Origin: Sphingomonas colocasiae
Lineage (GTDB): Bacteria; Pseudomonadota; Alphaproteobacteria; Sphingomonadales; Sphingomonadaceae
NCBI RefSeq assembly: GCF_019880585.1
Contig: NZ_JAINVV010000011.1
Span: 248,001 to 312,000, forward strand
Direction of reading: 5' to 3'
Length of the DNA: 64,000 nucleotides
Shown here: in pieces, positions 35,400 to 44,817 of the stretch
Numbering within the stretch: the stretch's first letter is position 1
How the letters are laid out: the number at the start of each line of letters is the position of its first letter
The notes under the pieces: model-generated
Databases searched by the model: none
The model's input: only the letters and a program-made list of their open reading frames with translations
What the model was told of the DNA's origin: nothing
Program-made: the position numbers and the translations under genes

Positions 35400-36622
35400 T
35401 GAGAATACTTATCGTCGAGGACGACCCATACAAGTTGAGGAATCTCGCAGCTACACTGCTTGAGATCGACGGCATTGAGTCGGGCAACATCCGTCACGCC
35501 AACGACGCTGTCGAGGCCAAGCGGATTCTGCGCGAACACCAGATTGACTTGATTGTACTTGACCTACATCTTCCAGACCGTATCGACCTAACTCCGCAGC
35601 CGACCGGCGGCCTGGATTTCATGAGGTCGATCTCGTCCCGCCCCAATTTTTTTGTTCCAGCACACGTAATAGCAGTATCCGGAAATGCCGACGCCCTAGC
35701 CGCCTCCGCCGGCGATGTCGGAGAATTGTGGGGGGTCATCCGCTACGATGCAACCGATACACAATGGCGCGATCAGCTACGAGCGCGCGCCAGATATGCG
35801 CTGGCCGCACTCAGGTCCAGTGCTGGTCGGCCACGGGAGACCCGTCCATGCGATATCGCCATTCTAACGGCGCTAGACGAAGAACTTGACGGCGTATTAC
35901 GACTGCCACTGGCCTGGAAGCGCTTCAGCCCCACCGGGGATGGCACGATCTATCACGAGGGCATTATCGATCTGCAAGACAAGTCATTCAAGGTGACTAC
36001 TGTCTCCGCGAGCCGCATGGGAATGGCAGCCACAGCCGCCTTGGCTTCGAAGGTTATTGACATCTATAGGCCAACCTATTTGGCGATGGCCGGCATCAGT
36101 GGAGGCATTCGCGGCCGGACCGAGCTCGGCGATATCCTAATTGCCGATCCGAGCTGGGACTGGGGATCCGGTAAATATGAGGTCATCGATGGTAAGCCCC
36201 GATTTGCCGCAAGCCCCGAACAGTTGCGCCTAAGCCCGGACATCCGGCCCATGCTCGTAGCAGCGTCGAAAGACGAGGCAATGCTGGCGTCGATTCGGGC
36301 CTCGTTTCCAGGAGCGAAGCCGCCGAACAGTCTCGCGTGTCATGTGGAGGCAGTCGCAAGCGGTGCATCAGTTCTAGGCGATGATGCAGTAGTCGAAGAA
36401 ATTAAGAACCAGCATCGCAAGCTTTACGGCGTAGAGATGGAAATATTCGGACTCATGATGGCGGCTGATAGTTGCGCACAACCTCGACCAATCGCCTTTT
36501 CAGCAAAATCAGTCTCAGATTTTGCAGATCCAACAAAGTCAGATGACGCCCGACCATACGCCATACATGCAAGCGCTAGCTTTATATATGAATTTATATG
36601 CAAATATCTAATTAGACCATAA
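35396..36622 (+). CDS. dtcC: receiver-nucleoside phosphorylase effector DtcC
   Basis: This 408-residue protein fuses a receiver domain (about 1-145, EDD at 8-10, Asp 56 in IVLDLHLP) to a nucleoside phosphorylase/nucleosidase domain (about 163-408). Landmarks of the second part are CDIAILTALDEELDG, SASRMGMAATAALASKVI, MAGISGGIRG, the Glu-containing GVEMEIFG and the catalytic-type Asp in KSVSDFAD. In Detocs this effector cleaves ATP to adenine and ribose triphosphate when phosphorylated, stopping the infected cell. ATG 35396 overlaps the dtcB stop; ATG 35399 is equally possible. An AT-rich tail without genes (36623-36816) follows and appears to close the island. Confidence 0.85.
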   Translation: MMRILIVEDDPYKLRNLAATLLEIDGIESGNIRHANDAVEAKRILREHQIDLIVLDLHLPDRIDLTPQPTGGLDFMRSISSRPNFFVPAHVIAVSGNADALAASAGDVGELWGVIRYDATDTQWRDQLRARARYALAALRSSAGRPRETRPCDIAILTALDEELDGVLRLPLAWKRFSPTGDGTIYHEGIIDLQDKSFKVTTVSASRMGMAATAALASKVIDIYRPTYLAMAGISGGIRGRTELGDILIADPSWDWGSGKYEVIDGKPRFAASPEQLRLSPDIRPMLVAASKDEAMLASIRASFPGAKPPNSLACHVEAVASGASVLGDDAVVEEIKNQHRKLYGVEMEIFGLMMAADSCAQPRPIAFSAKSVSDFADPTKSDDARPYAIHASASFIYEFICKYLIRP

Positions 36623-36816
36623 CAAACAGGAATTATTATTTTATATTATAGTTGCATTTTCAATACAAGTGGATTCTGCATCACATCACATATTAACTTC
36701 AAACCAACAATCGATTAAGAATCGCGCTAGATGTTTGGCCGCGCGGAACTTTAGAATCTGCGCCCTTTGAAAGATAATGGTGTCCGAGATGATCAGGCGG
36801 GGATGTAAATCCCTCC

Positions 36817-38046
36817 CTACCCCTTCACCACCTCCCCGCCCCGCACAATCACCGTCAGCGCCTCGCCGCCCTTTGCCAGCAGGGTGATGTCCTTCAGCGG
36901 GTCGCCGTCCACGGCGATCAGGTCGGCATAGGCGCCGGGTTTCACGCAGCCGAGCTCGTCCTGCTGCTGCAGGATCTCCGCGCCGATCGATGTGGCCTGG
37001 CGGAGGATCTCGATTGGCTGGAAGATATCGGCGCGCAGCGTGAATTCGCGGCTTTGCTGATTGTATGAATCGCCCAGCAGATCGGTGCCCAGGCCGATCT
37101 TCACGCCGGCATTGCGCATCCTTTCCATGCCGGTCAGCGCTTCCCGGTACACGCCCTCCAGCTTTTCCAGGCTGACGGGCGGCAGGCCGAGCGAGGGGCC
37201 GAGTTCGCGCAGCGCGAAGATCGTCGCCATGGTGGGCACGATATAGGCGCCGCGTTCGGCGACGAAGGCGGCGGTCTCGTCATCGATCAGCGTGCCATGT
37301 TCGATGCAGCGCACCCCGAATTCCACGCAGCGCCGGATCGCGCTGGGCGGATGGCAATGCGCCGCCGCATAGCTGCGCCGTTCGGTGCATTCGTTCACGA
37401 TCGCGCGGATCTCGTCCTCGCGATACTGGTTCATCCAGATCGGATCGGTGGGCGATGCCACGCCGCCCGATCCCATGATCTTGATGCAATGCGCGCCGCG
37501 CCGATATTGCTCGCGCACCGCCGTCACGCACTGTTCCACCCCGTCCGCCACCACGCACAGGCTGTTCATCGCGCCGCCGCACGAGCAATAGCCATGCGTG
37601 TGCGCCGCCTCGTTCGCGGCGCGGAAATCGCCATGGCCGCCCGTCATGGAGAGGATCTTGCCCGCATAGAAATAGCGCGGGCCACGGATCAGCCCGTCGC
37701 GCAGCGCCTGCGCCAGGCTCCAGTCGCCGCCGCCGATATCGCGCACCGTGGTGAAGCCGCTGTCCAGCGCATGGCCCAGCATGCGCACGGCATGCGCGGT
37801 GCGATAGGGTTCGCCCGCCCCGTCCACCCGCTTCACGTCCATGCCCGATGCATAGGCATGGACATGCAGGTCGATCAGCCCCGGCATCAGCGTGCGCCCT
37901 TTCAGGTCGATCCGGCGCGCGCCGTCCCAGGCGATCGGGGTTTCGGAGACTTCGCGGATGCGATCGCCCTCGATCGCCACGAACACACCCTCCGGGCAAT
38001 CCGGGGAGACTCCGTCGAACAGGCGCGCATTCTCCAGAACAATCAT
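36817..38046 (-). CDS. metal-dependent amidohydrolase (imidazolonepropionase/prolidase-like)
   Basis: The 409-residue enzyme has the amidohydrolase layout. A small beta-sandwich surrounds a TIM barrel, with metal ligands in LIDLHVHAY, an HCIKIMGSGG lysine strand, AHCHPPSA, HGT and the Asp in GLGTDLLGD. The end PGAYADLIAVDGDPLKDI is typical of the family. Members hydrolyse imidazolones, N-acyl amino acids or Xaa-Pro dipeptides; the substrate here is open. No signal peptide is present. ATG 38044-38046 is preferred because GAGAGGA precedes it. It is divergent from the sarcosine oxidase genes, so a link to N-methyl amino acid breakdown is possible. Confidence 0.85.
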   Translation of the reverse strand: MIVLENARLFDGVSPDCPEGVFVAIEGDRIREVSETPIAWDGARRIDLKGRTLMPGLIDLHVHAYASGMDVKRVDGAGEPYRTAHAVRMLGHALDSGFTTVRDIGGGDWSLAQALRDGLIRGPRYFYAGKILSMTGGHGDFRAANEAAHTHGYCSCGGAMNSLCVVADGVEQCVTAVREQYRRGAHCIKIMGSGGVASPTDPIWMNQYREDEIRAIVNECTERRSYAAAHCHPPSAIRRCVEFGVRCIEHGTLIDDETAAFVAERGAYIVPTMATIFALRELGPSLGLPPVSLEKLEGVYREALTGMERMRNAGVKIGLGTDLLGDSYNQQSREFTLRADIFQPIEILRQATSIGAEILQQQDELGCVKPGAYADLIAVDGDPLKDITLLAKGGEALTVIVRGGEVVKG

Positions 38047-38116
38047 TGTTTCATTCCTCTCCATACGGGGTGTTGAGGATGGGGGCCGGAAGCCCGCCGT
38101 CCTCGCCACCATCATC

Positions 38117-38260
38117 GTCATCTCCGCGAAGGCGGAGATCCATAAACTCGAGCGCCTCCGCTAAATTCGCGAAGCTCGGTGTTTATGGATTCCCGCCTAC
38201 GCGGGAATGACAAGAAGCCTCGACATCCCGACTACGTCTCCCGCCTACGCGGGAATGACG
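38117..38260. repeat. family-C palindromes, three units
   Basis: A REPIN-like pair (GTCATCTCCGCG... to ...CGGGAATGAC) is followed by a third unit ending GGGAATGACGG. It occupies part of the 545-nt divergent gap upstream of soxB. The AT-rich stretch at 38401-38432 in the same gap probably holds a promoter, but no boxes can be assigned. Confidence 0.75.
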
Positions 38261-38591
38261 GGAATCCTCGACATCCCGATTCGCCTCATGGTGCCCCAGA
38301 GGCATATTCCATGCAACGCTGCACTTTATCGATGCAGCCGATGCAGAGATGGATCGGCGGCACTGCCATACAGGCACCGCGCCAGATCCGGCGGAGAATC
38401 TTCGGAATAATTTATTTTAAAACAATATATTGATCGGATTTCCCGCGCCCATCGCCTCGCCCGCGCACCGAGCCACACCGCTACGAATGTCGCCGATATG
38501 CGGCATCGATCACGGCATATTTGCCGCTTGCAACCAAACAGAACTGTATCTAAAGTTGCCGCATGTTCAGGAGAGAGAAGATCAGCATCGG

Positions 38592-39845
38592 ATGCGGGCG
38601 ATGACGCGCTACTCGGCATGGTCGCTGCTGCGCGCCGGGCTTTCGGGCCAGAAAAACTGGGCGCCCGCCTGGCGCGATGCCAGCCCGAAAGCGGGTTACG
38701 ACGCGGTCGTGATCGGCGGCGGCGGCCATGGGCTGGCCACCGCCTACTACCTGGCGCGCGTGCATGGTCTGCGCAATGTGGCGCTGCTGGAACGCGGCTG
38801 GATCGGCGGCGGCAATACCGGGCGCAACACCACGGTGATCCGTTCCAACTATTTCTTCCCCGAAAGCACGCGCTTCTACGATTTCGCGCTGGGCCTGTAC
38901 GAAGGCCTGTCCAGCGAGCTGAACTACAACATCATGTTCTCGCGCCGGGGCATGTGGATGCTCGCGCATGATCGCCACGGCGTGGAGATGCTGCGCCGTT
39001 CGGCCAACGCCATGCTGCGCAACGGCGCGGCGGTGGAGATGCACGACGGCGAGGAGGTTCGCCGCCGCATTCCGGGGCTGAACCCCGATCCGCGCTTTCC
39101 CGTCATCGCCGGGCTGTTGCAGCCGCGCGGCGGCACCGCGCGGCACGATGCCGTTGCCTGGGGCTATGCGCGCGGCGCGGATGCGCTGGGCGTGGACATC
39201 ATCCAGAATTGCGAAGTGCTGGGCTTCGATATCGCGGGCGGCCGCGTGCGCGGGGTGAAGACCAGCCGGGGCGACATCGCCTGCGATCGCATCGGCATGG
39301 CGGTGGCCGGGCACAGCAGCGTGATGGCGCAACTGGCCGGCTTCCGCCTGCCCATCACATCCTATGCGCTGCAGGCCTTTGTTTCCGAACCGATGAAGCC
39401 GGTGCTCGATACCATCGTGCTCGCCCCCGCGACGGGCGTCTATGTCAGCCAGTCCGACAAGGGGGAGCTGGTGTTCGGCGGCGCGCTGGATCTGTTCCCA
39501 TCCTATGCGCAGCGCGGCAGCCTGCCCGCGCTGGAACAGGCGGTGGCCGGGCTGATCGACATGTTCCCCCAATTCTCCCGCGTGCGCATGCTGCGCCAAT
39601 GGGCGGGCATCGTCGATGTCGTCCATGATTCCACGCCGATCCTGGGCGAAAGCCCGGTCGACGGCCTGTATCTCAATTGCGGCTGGGGCACCGGTGGGTT
39701 CAAGGCGATCCCGGCGGGCGGATATTGCCTGGCGCACCAGATCGCCACCGGCACGCCGCATCCGCTCGCCGCCGCATTCTCGCTCGATCGCTTCCGCACC
39801 GGCGCGCTGATCGACGAGGCCGCCGCGTCCGGCATCGCGCATTGA
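38592..39845 (+). CDS. soxB: sarcosine oxidase beta subunit
   Basis: This 417-residue flavoprotein has an FAD-binding Rossmann motif, DAVVIGGGGHGLATAYYLA (about 37-55), and the family stretch NTGRNTTVIRSNYFF. RHDAVAWGYARGA carries the histidine expected to bind FMN covalently (His 185). The C-terminal GLYLNCGWGTGGFKAIPAGG closes the flavin site. It oxidises sarcosine; methylene is passed to tetrahydrofolate and electrons to O2. GGAGAGAGAAG lies upstream; ATG 38601 is an alternative start. It is the first gene of soxBDAG in the canonical order. Confidence 0.95.
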   Translation: MRAMTRYSAWSLLRAGLSGQKNWAPAWRDASPKAGYDAVVIGGGGHGLATAYYLARVHGLRNVALLERGWIGGGNTGRNTTVIRSNYFFPESTRFYDFALGLYEGLSSELNYNIMFSRRGMWMLAHDRHGVEMLRRSANAMLRNGAAVEMHDGEEVRRRIPGLNPDPRFPVIAGLLQPRGGTARHDAVAWGYARGADALGVDIIQNCEVLGFDIAGGRVRGVKTSRGDIACDRIGMAVAGHSSVMAQLAGFRLPITSYALQAFVSEPMKPVLDTIVLAPATGVYVSQSDKGELVFGGALDLFPSYAQRGSLPALEQAVAGLIDMFPQFSRVRMLRQWAGIVDVVHDSTPILGESPVDGLYLNCGWGTGGFKAIPAGGYCLAHQIATGTPHPLAAAFSLDRFRTGALIDEAAASGIAH

Positions 39846-39855
39846 GGATCCCGCC

Positions 39856-40137
39856 ATGCTGCTGATCGATTGCCCCTGGTGCGGCCCCCGTTCGGAACAT
39901 GAGTTCCGCTGCGGCGGCGAAAGCCACATCGCCCGCCCCGGCCCGCCCGAAAATGTCGCCGACGGCGAATGGGCGGATTATCTCTTCTATCGCACCAATC
40001 CCAAGGGGGAGCATCTGGAACGCTGGCTGCATCGCTTCGGCTGCGGCCGCTGGTTCAATATCGCGCGCAACACCGTCGATCACCGCATCACCGCCATTTA
40101 CGGCATGACCGATCCGAAGCCGGAGCCGCGGGCATGA
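39856..40137 (+). CDS. soxD: sarcosine oxidase delta subunit
   Basis: The 93-residue protein has the zinc-site residues of the delta subunit in their usual positions: Cys 6 and Cys 9 in DCPWCGPR, and His 59 and Cys 63 in HRFGCGRWF. It also has GEWADYLFYRTNPKG, a conserved surface stretch. It stabilises the heterotetramer. It begins 10 nt after soxB and overlaps soxA by 4 nt. Confidence 0.95.
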   Translation: MLLIDCPWCGPRSEHEFRCGGESHIARPGPPENVADGEWADYLFYRTNPKGEHLERWLHRFGCGRWFNIARNTVDHRITAIYGMTDPKPEPRA

Positions 40138-43055
40138 GCGGCGCGCGCTGCGATGGCGGCCATGCGATCGATCGCAGCCGCCCCGTCAATTTCCGCTGGG
40201 CGGGCCGCGACTATGCGGGGTTCGCGGGCGATACGCTCGCCTCCGCATTGCTGGCGAACGGCGTGCGGCTGTTCGGCCGCAGCTTCAAATATCACCGCCC
40301 GCGTGGGGTGATCGCCGCCGGGCTGGACGAGCCCAACGCCATCGTCCAGCTGGAAACCGGCGCGAACACCATCCCCAATCTGAAGGCCCCCTATGTGGAG
40401 CTGTATGAGGGGCTGAACGCCGCGCCCGTCAATGCCTGGCCCAGCCTGGAATTCGATCTGATGGCGGTGAACGGGCTGTTCAAGCGCTTCATCCCCGCCG
40501 CCTTCTATTACAAGACCTTCATGTGGCCGAACTGGCTGTTGTTCGAACCCGCGATCCGCAAGGCGGCGGGGCTCGGCCGCGCGCCAGAGCAAGCCGATCC
40601 CGACAGCTATGCCCAGGCATCGGCGCGGTGCGATGTGCTGGTGGTGGGCGGCGGCCTCGCCGGCCTTGCCGCCGCGCTGGAGCATGGCCGCGCCGGGCGC
40701 AGCGTGCTGATCGTCACCGGCGGCGCGCATTGGGGCGGGCGGCTGGCGGGCGGCGCGGATGTGATCGAGGGCGCGAACGCCGATGCGTGGATCGCGCGCG
40801 CGCTCGCCGAACTGGCGGCGCTGCCCAATGTGACCCTGCGCAACCGCACGCTCGCCACCGGCAGCTACGATCACGGGCTGGTTTCGCTGTGCGAAAGGCT
40901 GACCGATCACCTGCCGCTCGCCGCGCGGCGCGGGCCGCGCCAGAAGCTGTGGCGCGTGCGCGCCGGCCGGATTATACTGGCGACGGGCGCGTTCGAACGG
41001 CCGCTCGTCTTCAGCAACAATGATGTGCCCGGCGTGATGCTGGCGGGCGCGGCGCTCGCCTATCGCCGCCGCCATGGCGTGCTCGCCGCGCGCAATCCGG
41101 TGATCGCCACCAATAATGACAGCGCCTGGGCGGCGGCGTTCGAACTGGCCGATGCCGGCGCGACGATCGCCGCCATCGCCGATGCCCGCCCCGCCCCGCC
41201 GGAACATCTGGTGGCGGAGGCGAAGCGGCGCGGCATCGCCGTGTTCACCGGCAGCGCGCCCGAAAAGGCGTTCGGCGGCAAAGGCGTTCATGCCGTCGCC
41301 ATCGCCGCGCTCGACGGTGCGGGCCGGCTGACCGGCGCCGCACAGCGCATCGCATGCGACGGCGTGCTGATGTCCGGCGGGTGGAGCCCGGCGGTGCATC
41401 TCCATTCGCAATCGGGCGGCAAGCTGGCGCTCGATCCCGCGCTGCAGAGCTTCGTGCCGCAGAGCCTTTCCGGCGCGCCCAGCCTGGGGGCGGCTGCGGG
41501 GGATTTCTCGATCGCGAACACGCTCGCCACTGCGCGCGGCGCCGGCGCGAAGATCGCAAACGATCCCGTGCGCCCGCTCTGGTCGATCTCGCGCGGGGAC
41601 GATCCCCATGCCGATGCCTGGGTGGACCTGCAGAATGATGTGACGGCGGGCGACGTGGCGCTGGCCGCGCGGGAGAATTTCCGGTCGGTCGAGCATCTGA
41701 AACGCTACACCACGCTCGGCATGGCGTCCGATCAGGGCAAGACATCGAACGTCAACGGCATCGGCATCCTTTCCGATCTGCTCGGCCGGCCGATCCCCGA
41801 AATCGGCACCACGCGCTTCCGCCCGCCTTATGATCCCGTCACCCTGGGCGTCTTCGCCGGGCACCGGATCGGCGACGGGCTGCACGCGCGCCGCCGGCTG
41901 GCGCTTGCCGCCGCGCATGAGGCGGCGGGCGCGAAGATGGAGGAATATGGCGGCTGGATGCGCCCCGTCGCCTATCCCCGCGCGGGCGAGAGCGAGGATG
42001 AAGCGATCGCGCGCGAGGTGCTGGCGGTGCGCAATGCCGTCGGCCTGTTCGAAGCCTCCCCGCTGGGCAAGATCGAGGTGAAGGGCCCCGATGCCGCGCG
42101 GCTGCTCGATCGCATCTATGTCAACACCGTCAGCACGCTGAAGCCCGGCCGCTGCCGCTATGGCCTGATGCTCGACGAGAACGGCACGATCTTCGACGAC
42201 GGCATCGTCACGCGGCTGGCGGAGGATCATTTCCTGGTCGGCACCACCAGCGGCCATGCCGTCACCGTCGCCGAACGGCTGGAGGAATGGCTCCAGTGCG
42301 AATGGATCGATCTGGAGGTGGTGACGCAGGATGTGACGGGCTGCTGGGCGGTGCTCAACATCGCCGGCCCGCTGGCGCGCACGGTGCTGGAGGGGATCGA
42401 AAGCGATATCGACTTCGGCCGCGAAGCCTTTCCGCACATGACGCATCGCGAAGGCAGGCTGGCCGGTCTGGAGGCGCGGATCGCGCGCGTCAGCTTCTCC
42501 GGCGAGCTTTCCTACGAGATCGCGGTGCCGTGGCGCGATGCCGCGCGGCTCTGGGATGCGCTGTTGCAGGCGGGTGCGCCGCATGGCCTGTCGCTGTTCG
42601 GGATAGAGGCGCTGATGACGCTGCGGATCGAGAAGGGCTTTCTCCATGTGGGTTCCGAAACCGACGGCGCCACCCAGCCCCAGGATGTCGGCTTTGCCGG
42701 CGCGCTGGCGGCCAAGAAATCGGATCATGTCGGCCGCCGATCGACCAGCCGGCCGGATTCGGTGCGCGACGGCCGCCGCCAGCTTGTCGGCATCGCGATG
42801 GCCGATGGCCGGCCGGTCGAACCCGGCGCGCATATCGTGCGGCCCGGCGCGGAGGGGGAGATCGGCAGCGACGGCTGGATCACCTCCGCCGCATGGTCCC
42901 CCACCCTCTCCGCCCCCGTCGCGCTGGCGATGATCGATGGCGGTTTCGCGCGGCTGGGTGAGGATGTGCGCGTGTGGAATCTGGGCCAGTGGCGGGAGGC
43001 GCGCGTCGTCGAACCCTGCCGCTACGATCCGCAGGGAGCGCGGCTGAATGTCTGA
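40134..43055 (+). CDS. soxA: sarcosine oxidase alpha subunit
   Basis: This 973-residue subunit has an N-terminal ferredoxin-like (Fer2_4) part (about 15-110, with FGRSFKYHRPRG), then an NAD/flavin Rossmann domain (VLVVGGGLAGLAAALEHG, about 165-182). The C-terminal aminomethyltransferase (GcvT-like) domain (about 600-970) contains YGGWMRPVAY, the site that takes up the methylene group onto tetrahydrofolate, and later GLSLFGIEALMTLRIEKGF. Length and order are normal for the family. The ATG overlaps soxD (ATGA) and the end overlaps soxG by 8 nt. Confidence 0.96.
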   Translation: MSGARCDGGHAIDRSRPVNFRWAGRDYAGFAGDTLASALLANGVRLFGRSFKYHRPRGVIAAGLDEPNAIVQLETGANTIPNLKAPYVELYEGLNAAPVNAWPSLEFDLMAVNGLFKRFIPAAFYYKTFMWPNWLLFEPAIRKAAGLGRAPEQADPDSYAQASARCDVLVVGGGLAGLAAALEHGRAGRSVLIVTGGAHWGGRLAGGADVIEGANADAWIARALAELAALPNVTLRNRTLATGSYDHGLVSLCERLTDHLPLAARRGPRQKLWRVRAGRIILATGAFERPLVFSNNDVPGVMLAGAALAYRRRHGVLAARNPVIATNNDSAWAAAFELADAGATIAAIADARPAPPEHLVAEAKRRGIAVFTGSAPEKAFGGKGVHAVAIAALDGAGRLTGAAQRIACDGVLMSGGWSPAVHLHSQSGGKLALDPALQSFVPQSLSGAPSLGAAAGDFSIANTLATARGAGAKIANDPVRPLWSISRGDDPHADAWVDLQNDVTAGDVALAARENFRSVEHLKRYTTLGMASDQGKTSNVNGIGILSDLLGRPIPEIGTTRFRPPYDPVTLGVFAGHRIGDGLHARRRLALAAAHEAAGAKMEEYGGWMRPVAYPRAGESEDEAIAREVLAVRNAVGLFEASPLGKIEVKGPDAARLLDRIYVNTVSTLKPGRCRYGLMLDENGTIFDDGIVTRLAEDHFLVGTTSGHAVTVAERLEEWLQCEWIDLEVVTQDVTGCWAVLNIAGPLARTVLEGIESDIDFGREAFPHMTHREGRLAGLEARIARVSFSGELSYEIAVPWRDAARLWDALLQAGAPHGLSLFGIEALMTLRIEKGFLHVGSETDGATQPQDVGFAGALAAKKSDHVGRRSTSRPDSVRDGRRQLVGIAMADGRPVEPGAHIVRPGAEGEIGSDGWITSAAWSPTLSAPVALAMIDGGFARLGEDVRVWNLGQWREARVVEPCRYDPQGARLNV

Positions 43056-43524
43056 ACTCATGCCCCTGCAGGATGCCATCCTGGCCCGCGATCCCGGCGT
43101 GATCATCGTCCGCGCGCGTAGCGGCGATCGCGATGCCGGCATCCGCGCCGCGCTGAACGGCGCCGCCTGCCACCGCACCGCCCCCGGCGAATGGATCGTG
43201 ATCTGCGATCCCGCCGAAACCGCCGCCACCCTGGCCGCGATCCGCGCCGCCTGTGGCGACGGCGCGGTGCTGGCGATCGACATCAGCCATGGCGTGACCG
43301 CGCTGGAACTGGTCGGCGCACGCGGGGCGGAACGGCTGGCCGCCTATTGCGACCTCGATCCGGGGAGCGAAAGGCTGGCAAAGGAAGGCGCGGTGCGCAC
43401 GCGCTTCGGCGAGATCGGCGTGGTGATCGCGCGGATCGACGATCGCCCGGCCTATCTGCTGATCGCCGACCAGAGTTACGCCGAATATCTGGCGCTGCTG
43501 ATGCGCCATGGCGTGGCGGGGTGA
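43048..43524 (+). CDS. soxG: sarcosine oxidase gamma subunit
   Basis: The 158-residue protein shows the gamma-subunit pattern APGEWIVICDP near residue 50, then VLAIDISHGVTALELVGARGAERLAAYC and a C-terminal GVVIARIDDRPAYLLIADQSYAEYL. It is related to the GcvT fold and completes the tetramer. It overlaps soxA by 8 nt, so the four genes form one operon. Repeats follow it before purU. Confidence 0.93.
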   Translation: MSELMPLQDAILARDPGVIIVRARSGDRDAGIRAALNGAACHRTAPGEWIVICDPAETAATLAAIRAACGDGAVLAIDISHGVTALELVGARGAERLAAYCDLDPGSERLAKEGAVRTRFGEIGVVIARIDDRPAYLLIADQSYAEYLALLMRHGVAG

Positions 43525-43540
43525 GCGGGGATGCCCTCAC

Positions 43541-43727
43541 CCTCTCCTCCCCATCGCGGATGGGGAGGGGGACCGCCAGCCAAAGGCTGGTGGTGGAGGG
43601 GAATTGCGATGCCAAAACCTCGCCCAAGCACCCGGCACGCCATGACGCACCGAATTTCCCCTCCACCACGCCGCTTCGCGTCGCGGTCCCCCTCCCCCCG
43701 CTGCGCGCGGGGAGGAGAGGGTTGCGG
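43541..43727. repeat. family-A composite palindromic element
   Basis: CTCCTCCCCATCGCGGATGG with an inner hairpin and GGTGGAGGGGAATTGCG at the left is mirrored by AATTTCCCCTCCACCACG to GCGGGGAGGAG at the right. It lies between soxG and purU. Confidence 0.85.
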
Positions 43728-43790
43728 CGCGTGGAGATGAGTCCGGCGGGAGATCGGATGACGTGGTTGCCTCACCGCCATCCCCCACTC

Positions 43791-43897
43791 CGTCATTCCA
43801 GCGAAAGCTGGAGACGCAGTCGACCGCAGGTCAATCCATACGATGCCGGCACCTGTCGCCGGACTCCGCATGGACCCCGGCTTTCGCCGGGGTGACG
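43791..43897. repeat. paired palindrome (REPIN-like, family C)
   Basis: Facing hairpins with cores CCAGCGAAAGCTGG and CCGGCTTTCGCCGG, ending GTCATTCC and GGGTGACG, lie 60 nt before purU. The two arms differ in sequence, so the stem of the pair is imperfect. Confidence 0.8.
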
Positions 43898-43956
43898 AAG
43901 GAGAGTGGATCAAAATCAACAGGTAAACGCCCAAGGCCCGGAGAGAAGACAGACCA

Positions 43957-44817
43957 ATGATTGCCCCCACCGCCGCCTCCTGCGTCCTGCGTTTCCGTTG
44001 CCCCGATCGCCCCGGCATCCTCGCGCTCGTCACCCCCGTGCTCGCCGAGAGCGGCTGGGATATCCGCGAAGCCTCCGTCCATGGCGACGAAGACAGCGTC
44101 ACCTTCTTCGTCCGTGTCCATCTGGCGAGCGAGACCGCGTCGATCGCGGCGCTGGAGGAACGCATGGTCGGGCTGGCCGAACAGCTCCAGCTCGATTGGG
44201 AAATCCATGATCTCCGCCGGCCGGTGCCGGTGCTGATCGCGGTCTCCAAATTCCATCACTGCCTGGTCGATCTGATCCACAAGACGGAGATCGGCGCGCT
44301 GCCGATCCGCATCGTCGGCGTCGTCTCCAATCACGAGACCGCACGGTCGCTGGTCGAATGGCATGGCCTGCCCTTCCACCATCTGCCCGTCGACAAGGCG
44401 GACAAGGCCGCGCAGGAAGCGCGCTTCCTGGCGACGATCCGCGAAAGCGGCGCGGAGCTGACGGTGCTCGCCCGCTACATGCAGATCCTGTCCGACGAAT
44501 TCGCCGCCGAACTCGCCGGGCGCTGCATCAACATCCATCACAGCTTCCTGCCCAGCTTCAAGGGCGCCAAGCCCTATCACCAGGCAAAGGCGCGCGGCGT
44601 GAAGCTGATCGGGGCCACCGCCCATTATGTGACCGCCGATCTCGACGAAGGCCCGATCATCGAACAGGATGTGCGCCGGGTGAGCCACGCCACCTCCGCC
44701 GACGAGATGGTCGCGATCGGGCGAGAGGTGGAGGCATCGGTGCTTTCGCGCGCGGTGCGCTGGCATGCCGAACACCGCATCCTGCCCAATGGCAACCAGA
44801 CGGTGGTGCTGGCATGA
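43957..44817 (+). CDS. purU: formyltetrahydrofolate deformylase
   Basis: This 286-residue enzyme hydrolyses 10-formyl-THF to formate and THF. The N-terminal ACT domain (about 8-90) begins [15 protein letters not shown] and would sense methionine or glycine. The C-terminal formyltransferase domain (about 95-285) has the catalytic cluster [13 protein letters not shown] and [12 protein letters not shown], with the Asn, His and Asp expected. It overlaps folD by 4 nt. Next to sarcosine oxidase it gives an outlet for C1 units as formate and regenerates THF. GGAGAGAAG precedes the ATG. Confidence 0.96.
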   Translation: MIAPTAASCVLRFRCPDRPGILALVTPVLAESGWDIREASVHGDEDSVTFFVRVHLASETASIAALEERMVGLAEQLQLDWEIHDLRRPVPVLIAVSKFHHCLVDLIHKTEIGALPIRIVGVVSNHETARSLVEWHGLPFHHLPVDKADKAAQEARFLATIRESGAELTVLARYMQILSDEFAAELAGRCINIHHSFLPSFKGAKPYHQAKARGVKLIGATAHYVTADLDEGPIIEQDVRRVSHATSADEMVAIGREVEASVLSRAVRWHAEHRILPNGNQTVVLA

